In this document: piece by piece, positions 27,270 to 36,072 of the stretch
How the letters are laid out: every line of letters starts with the position of its first letter
Position numbering within the stretch: the first letter of the stretch is position 1
Source: Streptomyces sp.
GTDB taxonomy: Bacteria > Actinomycetota > Actinomycetes > Streptomycetales > Streptomycetaceae
Assembly (NCBI RefSeq): GCF_031181555.1
Contig: NZ_JAPSKQ010000017.1
Coordinates: 1 to 58,420, forward strand
Direction of reading: 5' to 3'
Length of the DNA: 58,420 nt
Notes under the pieces: model-generated
Database searches by the model: none
Seen by the model: only the letters and a program-made list of their open reading frames with translations
What the model was told of the DNA's origin: nothing
Program-made: the position numbers and the translations under genes

Positions 27270-28612
27270 GCCACCTGCTCCTTCTCCTTCTGCGGGTCCG
27301 TGTCGGCGGCCCAGAAGGCGCCGTCGGGGTAGGTGTACCGGGCGAGGGACTCCGGGCGCATGGCGGCCGAGAAGCCCGGTGCGAGCGGGGCCCGGTAGTG
27401 ACCCTCGCGGACCACCACCGGGTCGAGGAAGTGGTCGTGCAGATGGTCGACGTACTCGATGACGCGGTCCTCGGTGGTGCCGGAGAGGGCCACGTAGTCG
27501 AACATCGACAGGTGCTGGACGAGTTCGCACAGGCCGACTCCGCCGGCGTGCGGGCACACCGGCACGCCGTACTTGGCGGCGAGCAGGAGGACGGCCAGGT
27601 TCTCGGGGACCCCGCCGACGCGGGCCGCGTCGATCTGGACGACGTCGAGGGCGCCGGCCTGGAGGAACTGCTTGAAGACGATCCGGTTCTGCACGTGCTC
27701 GCCGGTGGCCACCTTCACCGGGGCGACGGCCCGGCGGACGGCCGCGTGGCCGAGGACGTCGTCGGGGCTGGTGGGCTCCTCGATCCAGTACGGGTCGAAC
27801 GCGGCGAGCGCCCTGGTCCAGCGGATCGCCTCGGCCACGTCCCAGCGCTGGTTGGCGTCGACCGCGATGCGCACGTCCGGTCCGACGACCGCGCGGGCGA
27901 CCCGGCAGCGCCGGATGTCGTCCTCCAGATCGGCTCCGACCTTGAGCTTGATCTGCCGGAAGCCGTCGGCGACCGCCCGCGCGGCGAGCCGGGCCAGCTT
28001 GTCGTCGTCGTAGCCGAGCCAGCCGGGTGAGGTGGTGTACGCGGGGTAGCCGCGCTCCAGCAGCCGGGCCGTGCGCTCCTCGGCGCCCTCCCGGCCGCGG
28101 CGCAGGAGGGTCAGGGCCTCCTCGGGGGTGAGGGCGTCGGTGAGGTAGCGGAAGTCGACCTGCCGGACGAGCCATGCGGGGTCGGCCTCGGCGAGCAGCC
28201 GCCACAGCGGCCTGTCCGCGCGCTTGGCGGCCAGGTCCCAGACCGCGTTGACGACCGCCCCGATCGCCATGTGCATCACGCCCTTCTCGGGTCCGAGCCA
28301 GCGCAGCTGGCTGTCGCCGATCAGGTCGCGGTTCAGGACGGAGGGGTCGGCGCACAGCTCGTCGGCGGACCGTCCGACCAGATGGCCGCGGAGCGCCTCG
28401 ATCGCGGCGACCTGGACGTCGTTGCCCCGGCCGATGGTGAACGCGAAGCCGTGCCCCTCGTGGCCGTCGGCGGCGTCGGTGCGCAGGACGACGTAGGCCG
28501 CCGAGTAGTCGGGGTCGGGGTTCATCGCGTCGGAGCCGTCGAGTTCGCGGGAGGTGGGGAACCGGACGTCGTAGGTGTCGACGGCGGTGACGCGGACGGG
28601 CTGCGGGGGCAC
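27266..28612 (-). CDS. enolase superfamily L-fuconate dehydratase
   Basis: 448 residues from the GTG at 28612. Features of the mandelate racemase/enolase group: the N-terminal capping domain including [29 protein letters not shown] (KxK base pair), [18 protein letters not shown] and ATGEHVQNR (metal ligands), and [20 protein letters not shown] with the second catalytic His. The GRGND segment is typical of L-fuconate dehydratase. The in-frame ATG at 28645 is less likely because it sits in the promoter and next to an operator, whereas GAAAGG lies six bases before the GTG. First gene of the fucose operon. Confidence 0.92.
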   Translation of the reverse strand: MPPQPVRVTAVDTYDVRFPTSRELDGSDAMNPDPDYSAAYVVLRTDAADGHEGHGFAFTIGRGNDVQVAAIEALRGHLVGRSADELCADPSVLNRDLIGDSQLRWLGPEKGVMHMAIGAVVNAVWDLAAKRADRPLWRLLAEADPAWLVRQVDFRYLTDALTPEEALTLLRRGREGAEERTARLLERGYPAYTTSPGWLGYDDDKLARLAARAVADGFRQIKLKVGADLEDDIRRCRVARAVVGPDVRIAVDANQRWDVAEAIRWTRALAAFDPYWIEEPTSPDDVLGHAAVRRAVAPVKVATGEHVQNRIVFKQFLQAGALDVVQIDAARVGGVPENLAVLLLAAKYGVPVCPHAGGVGLCELVQHLSMFDYVALSGTTEDRVIEYVDHLHDHFLDPVVVREGHYRAPLAPGFSAAMRPESLARYTYPDGAFWAADTDPQKEKEQVA

Positions 28613-28647
28613 GGAGGGCCTTTCGCTGGGCGACGATGACCGCATAC

Positions 28648-28658
28648 TTATCAGACCA
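28648..28658. promoter_or_regulatory. GntR/FadR-type operator, dehydratase side
   Basis: TTATCAGACCA matches the FadR-subfamily consensus TNGTNNNACNA at every fixed position except the third (A for G). It overlaps a possible -10 region (TAAGTAT on the minus strand) about 35 bases before the dehydratase start, so binding would repress the operon. Confidence 0.6.
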
Positions 28659-28711
28659 CTTGCCGCCGGGAACACCCCCCGGACGCAATGAACCGCCCTT
28701 TCGAGCACACA

Positions 28712-28722
28712 TGGTCGGACCA
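28712..28722. promoter_or_regulatory. GntR/FadR-type operator, regulator side
   Basis: TGGTCGGACCA is a perfect match to TNGTNNNACNA and palindromic (TGGTC / GACCA). It lies just upstream of a TAGACT -10 candidate (28733-28738) for the gntR gene, so autoregulation is expected. Confidence 0.75.
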
Positions 28723-28767
28723 CTTCCGTCGTTAGACTGCGACGCACCCGGTGAGTGGAGGAGCGGC

Positions 28768-29469
28768 GTGGAGGAGACGGCCCCGCGGAAGGGCACCGTG
28801 ACGCAGCGCGGCATCGAGCGGATCAAGGCGATGATCGCCGAAGGCGGGCTGGCACCGGGGCAACGGCTGCCCACCGAGCGGGATCTCGCCGCCCAGTTGG
28901 GCATGTCCCGCAGTTCGATGCGGGAGGCGATCCGTGCGCTCACGGTGCTGGGCGTGCTGGAGGCCCGGCACGGCTCGGGCATCTACGTCACGCGGCTGGA
29001 GGCCGCGGACCTGCTGGAGACGTTCGGGGTGGTGGCCGATCTGTCCCGGGGGCGGCGGCTGGTCGAGCTGCTGGAGGTGCGGCGGGTCCTGGAGTCGACG
29101 GCGACCGCGCTGGCGGCGGCGCGGATCACGCCGGACCGGCTGGCCGAGGTGGGAAGGCGCCTGGCGGCGATGAACGCCACCGACGATCCCGAGGAGATCC
29201 TCGCCCACGATCTCGCCTTCCACCGCGAGATCGCCGCGGCGGCCGGCAACGAGACCATGGCCGCGATCCTGGACGGGCTGTCCTCGCGGACCCTGCGCGC
29301 CCGGGTCTGGCGCGGCTACCAGGAGGAGGACGCCTTCGCCCGCACCCGCCGCGAACACGCCGCCATCCACCGCGCCCTCGTCGCCCGCGACCCGGAGGCC
29401 GCGCGGGCGGCGGCGGCCGCACACGTGGGCGAGGTCGAGGAGTGGCTGCGGGCGCGGACGGCGGGCTGA
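28768..29469 (+). CDS. FadR-subfamily GntR regulator of the fucose operon
   Basis: 233 residues. N-terminal winged helix: [20 protein letters not shown] then [20 protein letters not shown] and [10 protein letters not shown]-terminal FCD ligand domain about 80-225 with the metal-binding pattern of Asp and His residues ([20 protein letters not shown], then [20 protein letters not shown] and [10 protein letters not shown]). The GTG at 28768 follows GGAGGAG. It is divergent from the fuconate dehydratase gene and both promoters contain consensus sites, so it is probably a repressor relieved by a fuconate-type sugar acid. The effector is inferred. Confidence 0.92.
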   Translation: MEETAPRKGTVTQRGIERIKAMIAEGGLAPGQRLPTERDLAAQLGMSRSSMREAIRALTVLGVLEARHGSGIYVTRLEAADLLETFGVVADLSRGRRLVELLEVRRVLESTATALAAARITPDRLAEVGRRLAAMNATDDPEEILAHDLAFHREIAAAAGNETMAAILDGLSSRTLRARVWRGYQEEDAFARTRREHAAIHRALVARDPEAARAAAAAHVGEVEEWLRARTAG

Positions 29470-29476
29470 GGGGCGC

Positions 29477-29504
29477 GGGACCGGACCGCGGCCGGACCGG
29501 TCCC
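29477..29504. terminator. stem-loop between gntR and alpha-mannosidase genes
   Basis: GGGACCGG (29477-29484) pairs with CCGGTCCC (29497-29504) around a GC-rich loop that can itself pair. It lies in the 45-base gap between two convergent stops and can serve both. Confidence 0.5.
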
Positions 29505-29514
29505 GGCGCACGGG

Positions 29515-32500
29515 TCAGGCCCGCTTCAGCCGCAGCGTCATCAGCTCGAAGGGGCGCAGCCGTACGCGGATCCGGCCGTCGTCGAGGCCCGGCGGCTCCG
29601 TGTCCGCCAGCGGGCGTTCCAGCAGGTCGGTCACCTGGACGTCCGCGGCCGCGAACCCGGTGGTGAGCGTGGCGCGGGCACGGCCCCCGTGGGCCTCGTG
29701 GAAGCGGACGACGACGTCGCCACTGCCGTCGTCGGCCAGCTTGACCGCCGTGACCACCACGCACTCCTGGTCGACCGTCACCAGCGGGGCGACCTCGCCG
29801 GCCCCGGTGAGCCGCCGCTGGGGCAGGTTGATCCGCCAGCCCTCGCGCACCGCGTCGCCGATCCCCGCGCCCGGCACCAGCGCGTGCCGGAAGCGGTGCA
29901 CGCCCTGGTCGGTCTCGGGGTCGGGGAAGCGCGGGGCGCGCAGAAGGGAGACACGAACGGTGGTGGTCGTACCGCGGTCGCCGTCGGTGCGGACGGTACG
30001 GGTCACGTCGTGGCCGTACGTCGAGTCGTTGACGACCGCGACGCCCCAGCCCGGTTCCTCCAGGTGGACGAAGCGGTGGTTGCACGCCTCGAACCTGGCC
30101 GCCTCCCACGAGGTGTTGGTGTGCGTGGGCCGGTGGACGTGCCCGAACTGGGTCTCGGACGCGTACCGTTCGGCGTGCAGGTCGAGCGGGAAGGCGAGCT
30201 TGAGGAACTTCTCCGTCTCGTGCCAGTCGACCTCGGTGTCCACCACCAGCCGCCGCTCCCCCGGCGCGAGCGACAGCACCTGGGTGACCCGGGAGCCGCC
30301 GAAGGAACGCGCGACCCGCACCGACGCGCCGTCCTCCCCGGCGGCGATCTCGTCCACGTCGGTCAGATCGGTGACCGTGTTGCGGTAGAACGCGTCGACG
30401 TCCCAGGCGTCCCACATGTTCGGGAAGTCCGGGTGCAGTTGGAGGAGGTTGCCGGCCCGCCCGGGGGCGATGGCCTCGCGGTCGGCCTCGATGTCGCGGG
30501 CGGAGACCACCAGGCCCCGGACGTCGATCTCGACCCGCAGGATCCCGTTGGCCAGGACGTACCCGCCCCCGGCACGGCCCGACAGCTCCGTACGCCCCTG
30601 CTCCGCCGGGGTGCGCGCACCGCCCGCCGGGACGCCCGCGCGGGAGTGCGGGGCGGCGTTGAAGACGAGCGGGGTGGTGCCCTCGCCGGCCAGGGCGCGC
30701 TGGGCGGCCTCGACGATGCCGTTCAGCTCCTCCGCGATCCGCTCGTAGGTCGCGCGGGCCTCGCGGTGCACCCAGGCGATGGAGGAGCCGGGCAGGATGT
30801 CGTGGAACTGGTGCAGCAGCACCGTCTTCCAGATCCGGTCCAGCTCCGCGTACGGGTAGGGGAATCCGGTCCGCACGGCCGCCGTGGCCGCCCACAGCTC
30901 GGCCTCGCGCAGGAGGTGTTCGCCGCGCCGGTTGCCCTGCTTGGTCCCGGCCTGGCTGGTGAGGGTGGCGCGGTGCAGTTCGAGGTAGAGCTCGCCGACC
31001 CAGACGGGCGGTTCCGGGTACTCGGCCTCGGCCTTCGCGAAGAACGCGGCCGGCGTCTCCCAGGTCACGGTCGCCGACCCCTCGAGGTCCCTCAGCCGGG
31101 CCGCCCTGGCGACCATCTCCCGGGTGGTGCCGCCGCCCCCGTCGCCCCAGCCGGTGGGCGCCAGCGAGCGCCGGGCGACGCCCTTGTCCCGGAAGTTGCG
31201 GACCGCGTGGGCGATCTCGCCGCCCCTCATCGAGCAGTTGTAGGTGTCGACGGGCGGGAAGTGGGTGAAGATCCGGGTGCCGTCGATGCCCTCCCACCGG
31301 AAGGTGTGGTGCGGGAACGTGTTCGTCCGCGACCAGGAGATCTTCTGCGTCAGCAGGTACCGGGAGCCCGCCGCCCTGATGATCTGGGGCAGGCCCGCGG
31401 CGAAGCCGAAGGTGTCCGGCAGCCACGCCTCGTCGTTCTCGATGCCGAACTCGTCGAGGAAGAACCGCTTTCCGTGCACGAACTGCCGGGCCATCGCCTC
31501 CGAGCCGGGCATGTTGGTGTCCGACTCCACCCACATGCCGCCGGCCGGCACGAACCGCCCGTCGGCCACGGCCTTCTTGACCCGGACCCACACCTCGGGC
31601 CGGTGCTCCTTCACCCACGCCCACTGCTGGGCCTGGGACATGGCGAAGACGAACTCCGGCTCGTCGTCGAGCAGCGCGGTCATGTTGGCCGCCGTACGGG
31701 CGGCCTTGCGCACGGTCTCGCGCAGCGGCCACAGCCACGCCGAGTCGATGTGCGCGTGCCCGACGGCGCTGATGCGGTGGGCGGAGGGCACGGCGGGCGC
31801 GGCGAGGACGCCGGTGAGCCGTGAACGGGCGCGCTGCGCCGTGCCGTTCACGTCCTGGAGGTCGATCGCGTCCAGTGCGCTCTCCACCGCTCGCAGGATC
31901 TCCCAGCGGCGCGGCGACTCCACCGGCAGCTCGGCCATCAGCTCGCCGAGCACCTCCAGGTCGATCACCAGCTGCCAGACGGTCTCGTCGAGGACGGCGA
32001 GGTCCATCCGGGCGAGCGTGTACTGCGGTTCGCCGCCGGCGGTGTCCTTGTCGCCGAGTGGTGTGGGCCGGAAGGGGTGGTGGCCGAGGATGACGGGGTT
32101 GGAGGCGGCCTCGATGTGCAGGCGCACCTCCTCGCCGCCCTCGACGGGGGCACCGATCCGCACCCACTGGTTGCGCGGGTTCAGGCCCTTCACCGGAGTG
32201 CCGTCGGGCCGGTAGACCAGGCCCTCGCACTGGAATCCGGGCATGTCCTCGTCGAAGCCGAGGTCGAGGATCGCCTCGACGGTCCTCCCGGCCCACGCCT
32301 CGGGGACGGTCCCGGTGACCCGGAACCAGCTGGTGCCCCAGGGAGCACCCCAGCGGGCGCCCGCCTCGACGGGTTCGGGCTCGGCCGCGAGGCCCTCGGC
32401 GACCGGGACGGGTTCTCCGGGTGCGTGCCACACCGCGACCTCGAGGGGGACGGACTCGGGGTACACGGCGGGACGGATGCGCTCGTCGAGGACACGCCTG

Positions 32501-32535
32501 AGGCGGGCTTCGACCAGGGTGCGGTCGTCATGCAT
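29515..32535 (-). CDS. glycoside hydrolase family 38 alpha-mannosidase
   Basis: 1006 residues from the ATG at 32535, with GGAG eight bases upstream. After an N-terminal accessory region of about 250 residues the catalytic domain begins at SAVGHAHIDSAWLWPLRET (zinc His and Asp). WVESDTNMPG holds the nucleophile Asp region, and FHDILPGSS the later metal His. C-terminal beta domains follow to the end (RVRLRPFELMTLRLKR). There is no signal peptide, so it is cytosolic and would cleave alpha-mannosides brought into the cell. It resembles SCO0948 as I remember it. An alternative start at 32595 would add about 20 poorly conserved residues. Confidence 0.92.
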   Translation of the reverse strand: MHDDRTLVEARLRRVLDERIRPAVYPESVPLEVAVWHAPGEPVPVAEGLAAEPEPVEAGARWGAPWGTSWFRVTGTVPEAWAGRTVEAILDLGFDEDMPGFQCEGLVYRPDGTPVKGLNPRNQWVRIGAPVEGGEEVRLHIEAASNPVILGHHPFRPTPLGDKDTAGGEPQYTLARMDLAVLDETVWQLVIDLEVLGELMAELPVESPRRWEILRAVESALDAIDLQDVNGTAQRARSRLTGVLAAPAVPSAHRISAVGHAHIDSAWLWPLRETVRKAARTAANMTALLDDEPEFVFAMSQAQQWAWVKEHRPEVWVRVKKAVADGRFVPAGGMWVESDTNMPGSEAMARQFVHGKRFFLDEFGIENDEAWLPDTFGFAAGLPQIIRAAGSRYLLTQKISWSRTNTFPHHTFRWEGIDGTRIFTHFPPVDTYNCSMRGGEIAHAVRNFRDKGVARRSLAPTGWGDGGGGTTREMVARAARLRDLEGSATVTWETPAAFFAKAEAEYPEPPVWVGELYLELHRATLTSQAGTKQGNRRGEHLLREAELWAATAAVRTGFPYPYAELDRIWKTVLLHQFHDILPGSSIAWVHREARATYERIAEELNGIVEAAQRALAGEGTTPLVFNAAPHSRAGVPAGGARTPAEQGRTELSGRAGGGYVLANGILRVEIDVRGLVVSARDIEADREAIAPGRAGNLLQLHPDFPNMWDAWDVDAFYRNTVTDLTDVDEIAAGEDGASVRVARSFGGSRVTQVLSLAPGERRLVVDTEVDWHETEKFLKLAFPLDLHAERYASETQFGHVHRPTHTNTSWEAARFEACNHRFVHLEEPGWGVAVVNDSTYGHDVTRTVRTDGDRGTTTTVRVSLLRAPRFPDPETDQGVHRFRHALVPGAGIGDAVREGWRINLPQRRLTGAGEVAPLVTVDQECVVVTAVKLADDGSGDVVVRFHEAHGGRARATLTTGFAAADVQVTDLLERPLADTEPPGLDDGRIRVRLRPFELMTLRLKRA

Positions 32536-32849
32536 GCGGGGTGCTCCGTAGCGGTGGCGGGGGTGGACGGGTCGGCCGCTCAGGGCGGTGGTCACCAGGT
32601 GGGCGCGGGGTCACGCGTCCGGACGTGGTGTACAGCTCCCCCACCGCGCGCGGTTCGAATCACCTCCGGCGCTCCCCCGGTTCGGGCCGGGGGCCGCCGG
32701 CGATCCGGCGCCCGCGGCCCGTGGCCGGTGGTGAACGCACCGGCCCGGTCGCCCGGACTCTCGACGTGAGGCCCTGGCCAGGGCACAGTTCTCCCTGCGT
32801 ACTCGCCGGTACGCACTGCCCTGTTCCCCCTCGCCACGAGGAGCCGAAG
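32536..32849. other. divergent promoter region, alpha-mannosidase / amidase
   Basis: About 314 bases with both promoters. It contains a perfect 14-base palindrome, GCCCTGGCCAGGGC (32771-32784), about 65 bases before the amidase start, a possible operator. I see no small gene. Confidence 0.4.
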
Positions 32850-34193
32850 GTGACCAGTTGGGTCGGCCGGACCGCCGTCGAGATCGCCGCCGCCGTACGG
32901 GAGAAGCGGGTCGCGCCGCGGGAGGTGGTCGCGGAGCACCTCGCGCGGATCGAGCGGCTCGACGGGCGCATCGGGGCCTTCCGCACGGTACGGGCCGAGG
33001 CCGCCCTCGCCGAGGCCGACGAGGTGGCCGCTCGCGCCGGGCTGGGCGAACTGCCCCTGGCCGGGGTGCCGGTGGCCGTCAAGGACAACCTCGCCGTGCG
33101 CGGCGAGAGCATGCGCGTCGGGTCCGCCGCGACCCCGGACACGCCCGCCGGACGGGACCACGAGACGGTGGCCCGGCTGCGGGCGGCGGGCGCGGTGGTC
33201 GTGGGGCTGACGAACGTGCCGGAGCTGTGCGTCTTCGGCACCACCGAGGGCGTCCACGGCACCGCCCGCAACCCCTGGGACCCGGCGCGTACCGCGGGAG
33301 GGTCGTCCGGGGGCAGCGCGGCCGCCGTCGCCGCCGGGATGGTGCCGATCGCGCTCGGCAACGACGGGATGGGTTCGCTGCGCATACCGGCCGCCAACTG
33401 CGGCCTGGTCACCATCAAGCCGGGCCGCGAGGTGGTGCCCGCGGGGATCGGGGACGGTGACTGGTTCGGGATGTCGGAGAACGGGCCGCTCGCCACGACG
33501 GTCGAGGACGCCCGTCTGATGCTCGAGGTCCTCGCCGGCGCCGGGGCCGTGCGCCGCCCCGGGAACGACACCCGCAGGATCGCCGTGTCCCTGCGCAGCC
33601 CGTTGGCCGGCGCCCCCGTGACCCGGCCGTACGCGGCGGCCGCCCGGGAGGCCGCCGGGGTGCTGATCAAGGCCGGGCACCAGGTGCGGCGGGCCGATCC
33701 GCCGTACCCGGTGTCGCTGGGCGTGACCGCGCTGGCCCACTGGACGGCGGGGACGGCCGTGGACGCACGGGGTGTCGACGCCCGGCTGCTGACGCGGCGC
33801 ACCCGGGTGCACGCGGCCATCGGCCGGCGCTGCGAGCACACCGTGCGTTCCGGGGCCGGCCGGGAGCGGCTGCGGCAGCGGCTGGAGCCGTTCTTCGCCG
33901 AGTACGACGTCCTGCTCACCCCGGCGCTGGCCCGCCGCTCCCCCAAGGCCGCGCCCTGGCACGAGCGGGGCTGGCTGCGGAACGTGGCCGCCAACTCGGC
34001 GTACTCACCGCTGACCCCGCCCTGGAACCTGACGGGCTGGCCCGCGATGTCCGTCCCGTTCGGAACCCTGCCGTCCGGCGCGCCCTGCGCGGTCCAGCTG
34101 GTGGGCCCTCCGGGGTCGGAGGCGGGTCTGCTGGAGATCGCCGGGCAGTTGGAACAGCGGCACCCGTGGCAGCGGATCGCGCCCCTGGAGTAG
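32850..34193 (+). CDS. amidase signature family protein
   Basis: 447 residues. The Ser-cisSer-Lys triad is present: Lys in PVAVKDNLAVRG, Ser in RTAGGSSGGSAAAVAAGMVP, and the conserved GSLRIPAANCG. The C-terminal part with TPPWNLTGWPAMSVPFG is typical of amidases. Substrate cannot be assigned. Candidates include aryl or acyl amides. The GTG at 32850 has GAGGAG upstream. It is soluble, with no signal peptide. Longer in-frame extension to 32541 lacks homologous character. Confidence 0.9.
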   Translation: MTSWVGRTAVEIAAAVREKRVAPREVVAEHLARIERLDGRIGAFRTVRAEAALAEADEVAARAGLGELPLAGVPVAVKDNLAVRGESMRVGSAATPDTPAGRDHETVARLRAAGAVVVGLTNVPELCVFGTTEGVHGTARNPWDPARTAGGSSGGSAAAVAAGMVPIALGNDGMGSLRIPAANCGLVTIKPGREVVPAGIGDGDWFGMSENGPLATTVEDARLMLEVLAGAGAVRRPGNDTRRIAVSLRSPLAGAPVTRPYAAAAREAAGVLIKAGHQVRRADPPYPVSLGVTALAHWTAGTAVDARGVDARLLTRRTRVHAAIGRRCEHTVRSGAGRERLRQRLEPFFAEYDVLLTPALARRSPKAAPWHERGWLRNVAANSAYSPLTPPWNLTGWPAMSVPFGTLPSGAPCAVQLVGPPGSEAGLLEIAGQLEQRHPWQRIAPLE

Positions 34194-34312
34194 CGCCCCG
34201 GCCGGAAACGGTGTTGCCGTGGTCCGCGGCGGGCGCCTAGGGTCGGCCGGGTGACTGCCGGGTCGGCCGTGGGCCATACACGTAAGGCGCTCCCGGCCTC
34301 GGTGTGAGGCCG

Positions 34313-34358
34313 GTGGGGGGCCTCCCCCCGCTCGAGCGGAGCCGACAGCCGGGAGGGG
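34313..34358 (+). repeat. dispersed hairpin repeat, copy 1
   Basis: A run of G, a short centre and a run of C (GTGGGGGG, CCTCCCCCC) is followed by GCTCGAGCGGAGCCGA and CAGCCGGGAGGGG. The same order, reverse complemented, occurs at 43868-43909 inside glgC. Shared core: GGGGG-nn-CCCCCGCTCGAGCG-R-AGCCGA-S-AG. I recall similar sequences scattered in Streptomyces intergenic DNA. This copy is intergenic, about 90 bases before the VOC gene. Confidence 0.65.
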
Positions 34359-34449
34359 CACGCGCCCCGCCTCCTTCTCCGCGTTCCTTCCGCCGCGCCT
34401 CTCGCGCGGCGTCCCCGACGGAGACGACAACCCGGAGACGAATCCAGCC

Positions 34450-34875
34450 ATGCCCGAAGCACAGCACTCTTCCACGACCGAACCGCCCGCCACGACCGTC
34501 CGGTTGGACCACACCGTCGTCCACGCCCACGACCGGCGGCTGTCGGCGGAGTTCCTCGCCGCGATCCTGGGCCTGGAGGTCGGCGCCCCGTTCGGGCCGT
34601 TCCTGCCCGTCGACCTCGGCAACGGGGTGACGCTCGACTTCTACGAGAAGCGGGACGAGCCGATACAGCCGCAGCACTACGCGTTCCTCGTGCCCGGGGA
34701 GCGGTTCGACGCGATGATCGCCCGCCTGGAGGCGGTCGGGGTCACCTACTACGCCGACCCGGGGCACACCGAGCCCGGCCGGGTCAACGACCTGTTCGGC
34801 GGTCGCGGCGCCTACTTCGACGACCCGGACGGCCACAACATGGAGATCATGACCCGGCCCTACGTCCGGCCGTAG
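34450..34875 (+). CDS. VOC/glyoxalase superfamily protein
   Basis: 141 residues. Two beta-alpha-beta-beta-beta modules: TVRLDHTVVHAHDRRLSAEF (first metal His), LDFYEKRDEPIQPQHYAFLV, and YFDDPDGHNMEIMTRPY with the closing Glu of the family. GGRGAYFDDPDGHNMEI is the classic C-terminal signature. Members isomerise, cleave or bind small molecules including antibiotics. No substrate can be given. The ribosome binding site is weak (GGAG 12 bases upstream). Confidence 0.87.
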   Translation: MPEAQHSSTTEPPATTVRLDHTVVHAHDRRLSAEFLAAILGLEVGAPFGPFLPVDLGNGVTLDFYEKRDEPIQPQHYAFLVPGERFDAMIARLEAVGVTYYADPGHTEPGRVNDLFGGRGAYFDDPDGHNMEIMTRPYVRP

Positions 34876-34890
34876 AGACGGGACCCCCGG

Positions 34891-35373
34891 TCACAGCGCC
34901 CGGTACATGATGTGCAGCCCGACCCGGCCGTGCCGGGGATGCTCGTACGCCTCGGGAACCGTCCCGAGGATCTCGAACCCCAGGGACGTCCACAGCCTCA
35001 CGGCCGGGTTGGTCTCGACGACGGCGTTGAACACCATGCCCCGGTAGCCGGCCGCCCGGGCCTCGGTCAGGACGTGCTCGGCGAGGACGCGGCCGAGGCC
35101 CCGGCCGGCACGGTCCGGGTCGACCATGAAACCGGCGTTGGCGATCCGGGCGGCCGGACCGCCGTAGTTGGGGGTGAGGTAGGCGGAGGCGACGACGGCC
35201 CCGGAGTCGTCCTCGACGACGTAGACCTGTTTGGCCGGGTTCATCCACAGGGCCCGGGCGTCCTCCTCGGAGGTGCCCGGGTCCCACGTGTAGGTCTCGC
35301 CCGCGGCGACGATGCGGTGCCAGAACGGCCAGATGCGCGGCCAGTCGTCGGAGGTCGCTTCCCTGATCGGCAT
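34891..35373 (-). CDS. GNAT family N-acetyltransferase (PAT/bar-like)
   Basis: 160 residues. MPIREATSDDWPRIWPFWHR is the usual start. The acetyl-CoA loop is DRAGRGLGRVLAEHVL (R/Q-x-x-G-x-G/A), with FNAVVETNPAVRLWTSLGFE at the C-terminal helix. It resembles cytosolic acetyltransferases of the phosphinothricin/methionine sulfone group. No Shine-Dalgarno sequence precedes the ATG at 35373. A CAGACT hexamer seven bases upstream hints at leaderless initiation, although a small gene lies 53 bases upstream on the same strand. Substrate unknown. Confidence 0.87.
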   Translation of the reverse strand: MPIREATSDDWPRIWPFWHRIVAAGETYTWDPGTSEEDARALWMNPAKQVYVVEDDSGAVVASAYLTPNYGGPAARIANAGFMVDPDRAGRGLGRVLAEHVLTEARAAGYRGMVFNAVVETNPAVRLWTSLGFEILGTVPEAYEHPRHGRVGLHIMYRAL

Positions 35374-35426
35374 GGACGTGAGTCTGGCATGCCGTGCGAC
35401 CGGCGATCGCGAAGGGGTGGCGGATG

Positions 35427-35600
35427 TCAGTCGACGCTGGGGAGGATGTGGGGCTCGGCGAGGTCGTCCTCGTAACCCGCGAGGCGGATCGGGGCCGACC
35501 GGGCCCACACGTCCAGGCTGCCGAGCTCCCCGGGCCGGCGGCCCGCGCGCTCCGGGCGTTCCTTGGGACGCTGTTCGCGTTTCGTCTTCTCCGGTGTCAC
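35427..35600 (-). CDS. 57-residue small protein upstream of the GNAT gene
   Basis: 57 residues from a GTG at 35600 with AAGGAG six bases upstream. Third positions are almost all G or C. The N-terminal half is strongly charged (TPEKTKREQRPKERPERAGR). The C-terminal half is different: SLDVWARSAPIRLAGYEDD followed by LAEPHILPSVD, with aromatic and acidic residues, no Cys. I do not recognise it. TAGGGT about 20 bases before the ribosome binding site could be a -10 box. It sits 53 bases upstream of the acetyltransferase gene on the same strand, so the two may be cotranscribed. A peptide-modification pair is conceivable but speculative. Confidence 0.65.
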   Translation of the reverse strand: MTPEKTKREQRPKERPERAGRRPGELGSLDVWARSAPIRLAGYEDDLAEPHILPSVD

Positions 35601-36072
35601 CGCGCACTCCTTATGTGTCGGTCACCCTAGGGACGTGCTGCGCCGGTCCTGCCGCGCCGTGCGCCGGACGTCCGCTCGGGCCTGTATCGAAAGCGGTTCG
35701 GACGCGGTGGCGCCGGTAACTCGAGGGAGAGCAGGCCGTTGTGAACCGGCTTGTCCCATGACGGACCGTGGGTGCGGGTAGGACCCTTGCTGCTGTCCGT
35801 CCTCATCAGGGTAACCAAATGAGCGGCCCCCTGCTCGATGGGGCTCAAAACCGAGGGTAACAATCGCGCGTCGCGCCGTACTCAACGCCCCCCAATGTGC
35901 CCCTATTTAGGCATGCACGCACTTTGCCCGGTCACTCATTCGGACTACACGGCGTCGGCGTTCTCGGGAAGACCGCGTGGTCATGGCGAAGTTCAGGTCC
36001 CGTTGGCCGACACGCAAGCTCGTCATGGTCTGCTGCCGCACGGCAACGGCTGTCTCCCGGGAGGACCGGCGC
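35601..36072. other. long divergent intergenic region with lower GC
   Basis: About 470 bases without a supported gene. GC falls noticeably between about 35800 and 35945, a usual sign of promoters. GGTAAC occurs three times in the region. TTGCCC at 35924-35929 and TACACG at 35946-35951 (16-base spacer) could form a promoter for the gene at 36073. It also holds the promoter of the 57-residue gene. No RNA fold was recognised. Confidence 0.4.

Noticed and set aside
32652..32664. GGTTCGAATC, which looks like a tRNA T loop (possible tRNA remnant or attachment site)
   Set aside because: The flanking five-base arms do not pair, no anticodon or acceptor arm can be built upstream, and no integrase or second copy was seen.
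32771..32784. GCCCTGGCCAGGGC palindrome as a firm operator
   Set aside because: Perfect palindrome but short GC palindromes are frequent in such DNA. Kept only as a note within the intergenic entry.
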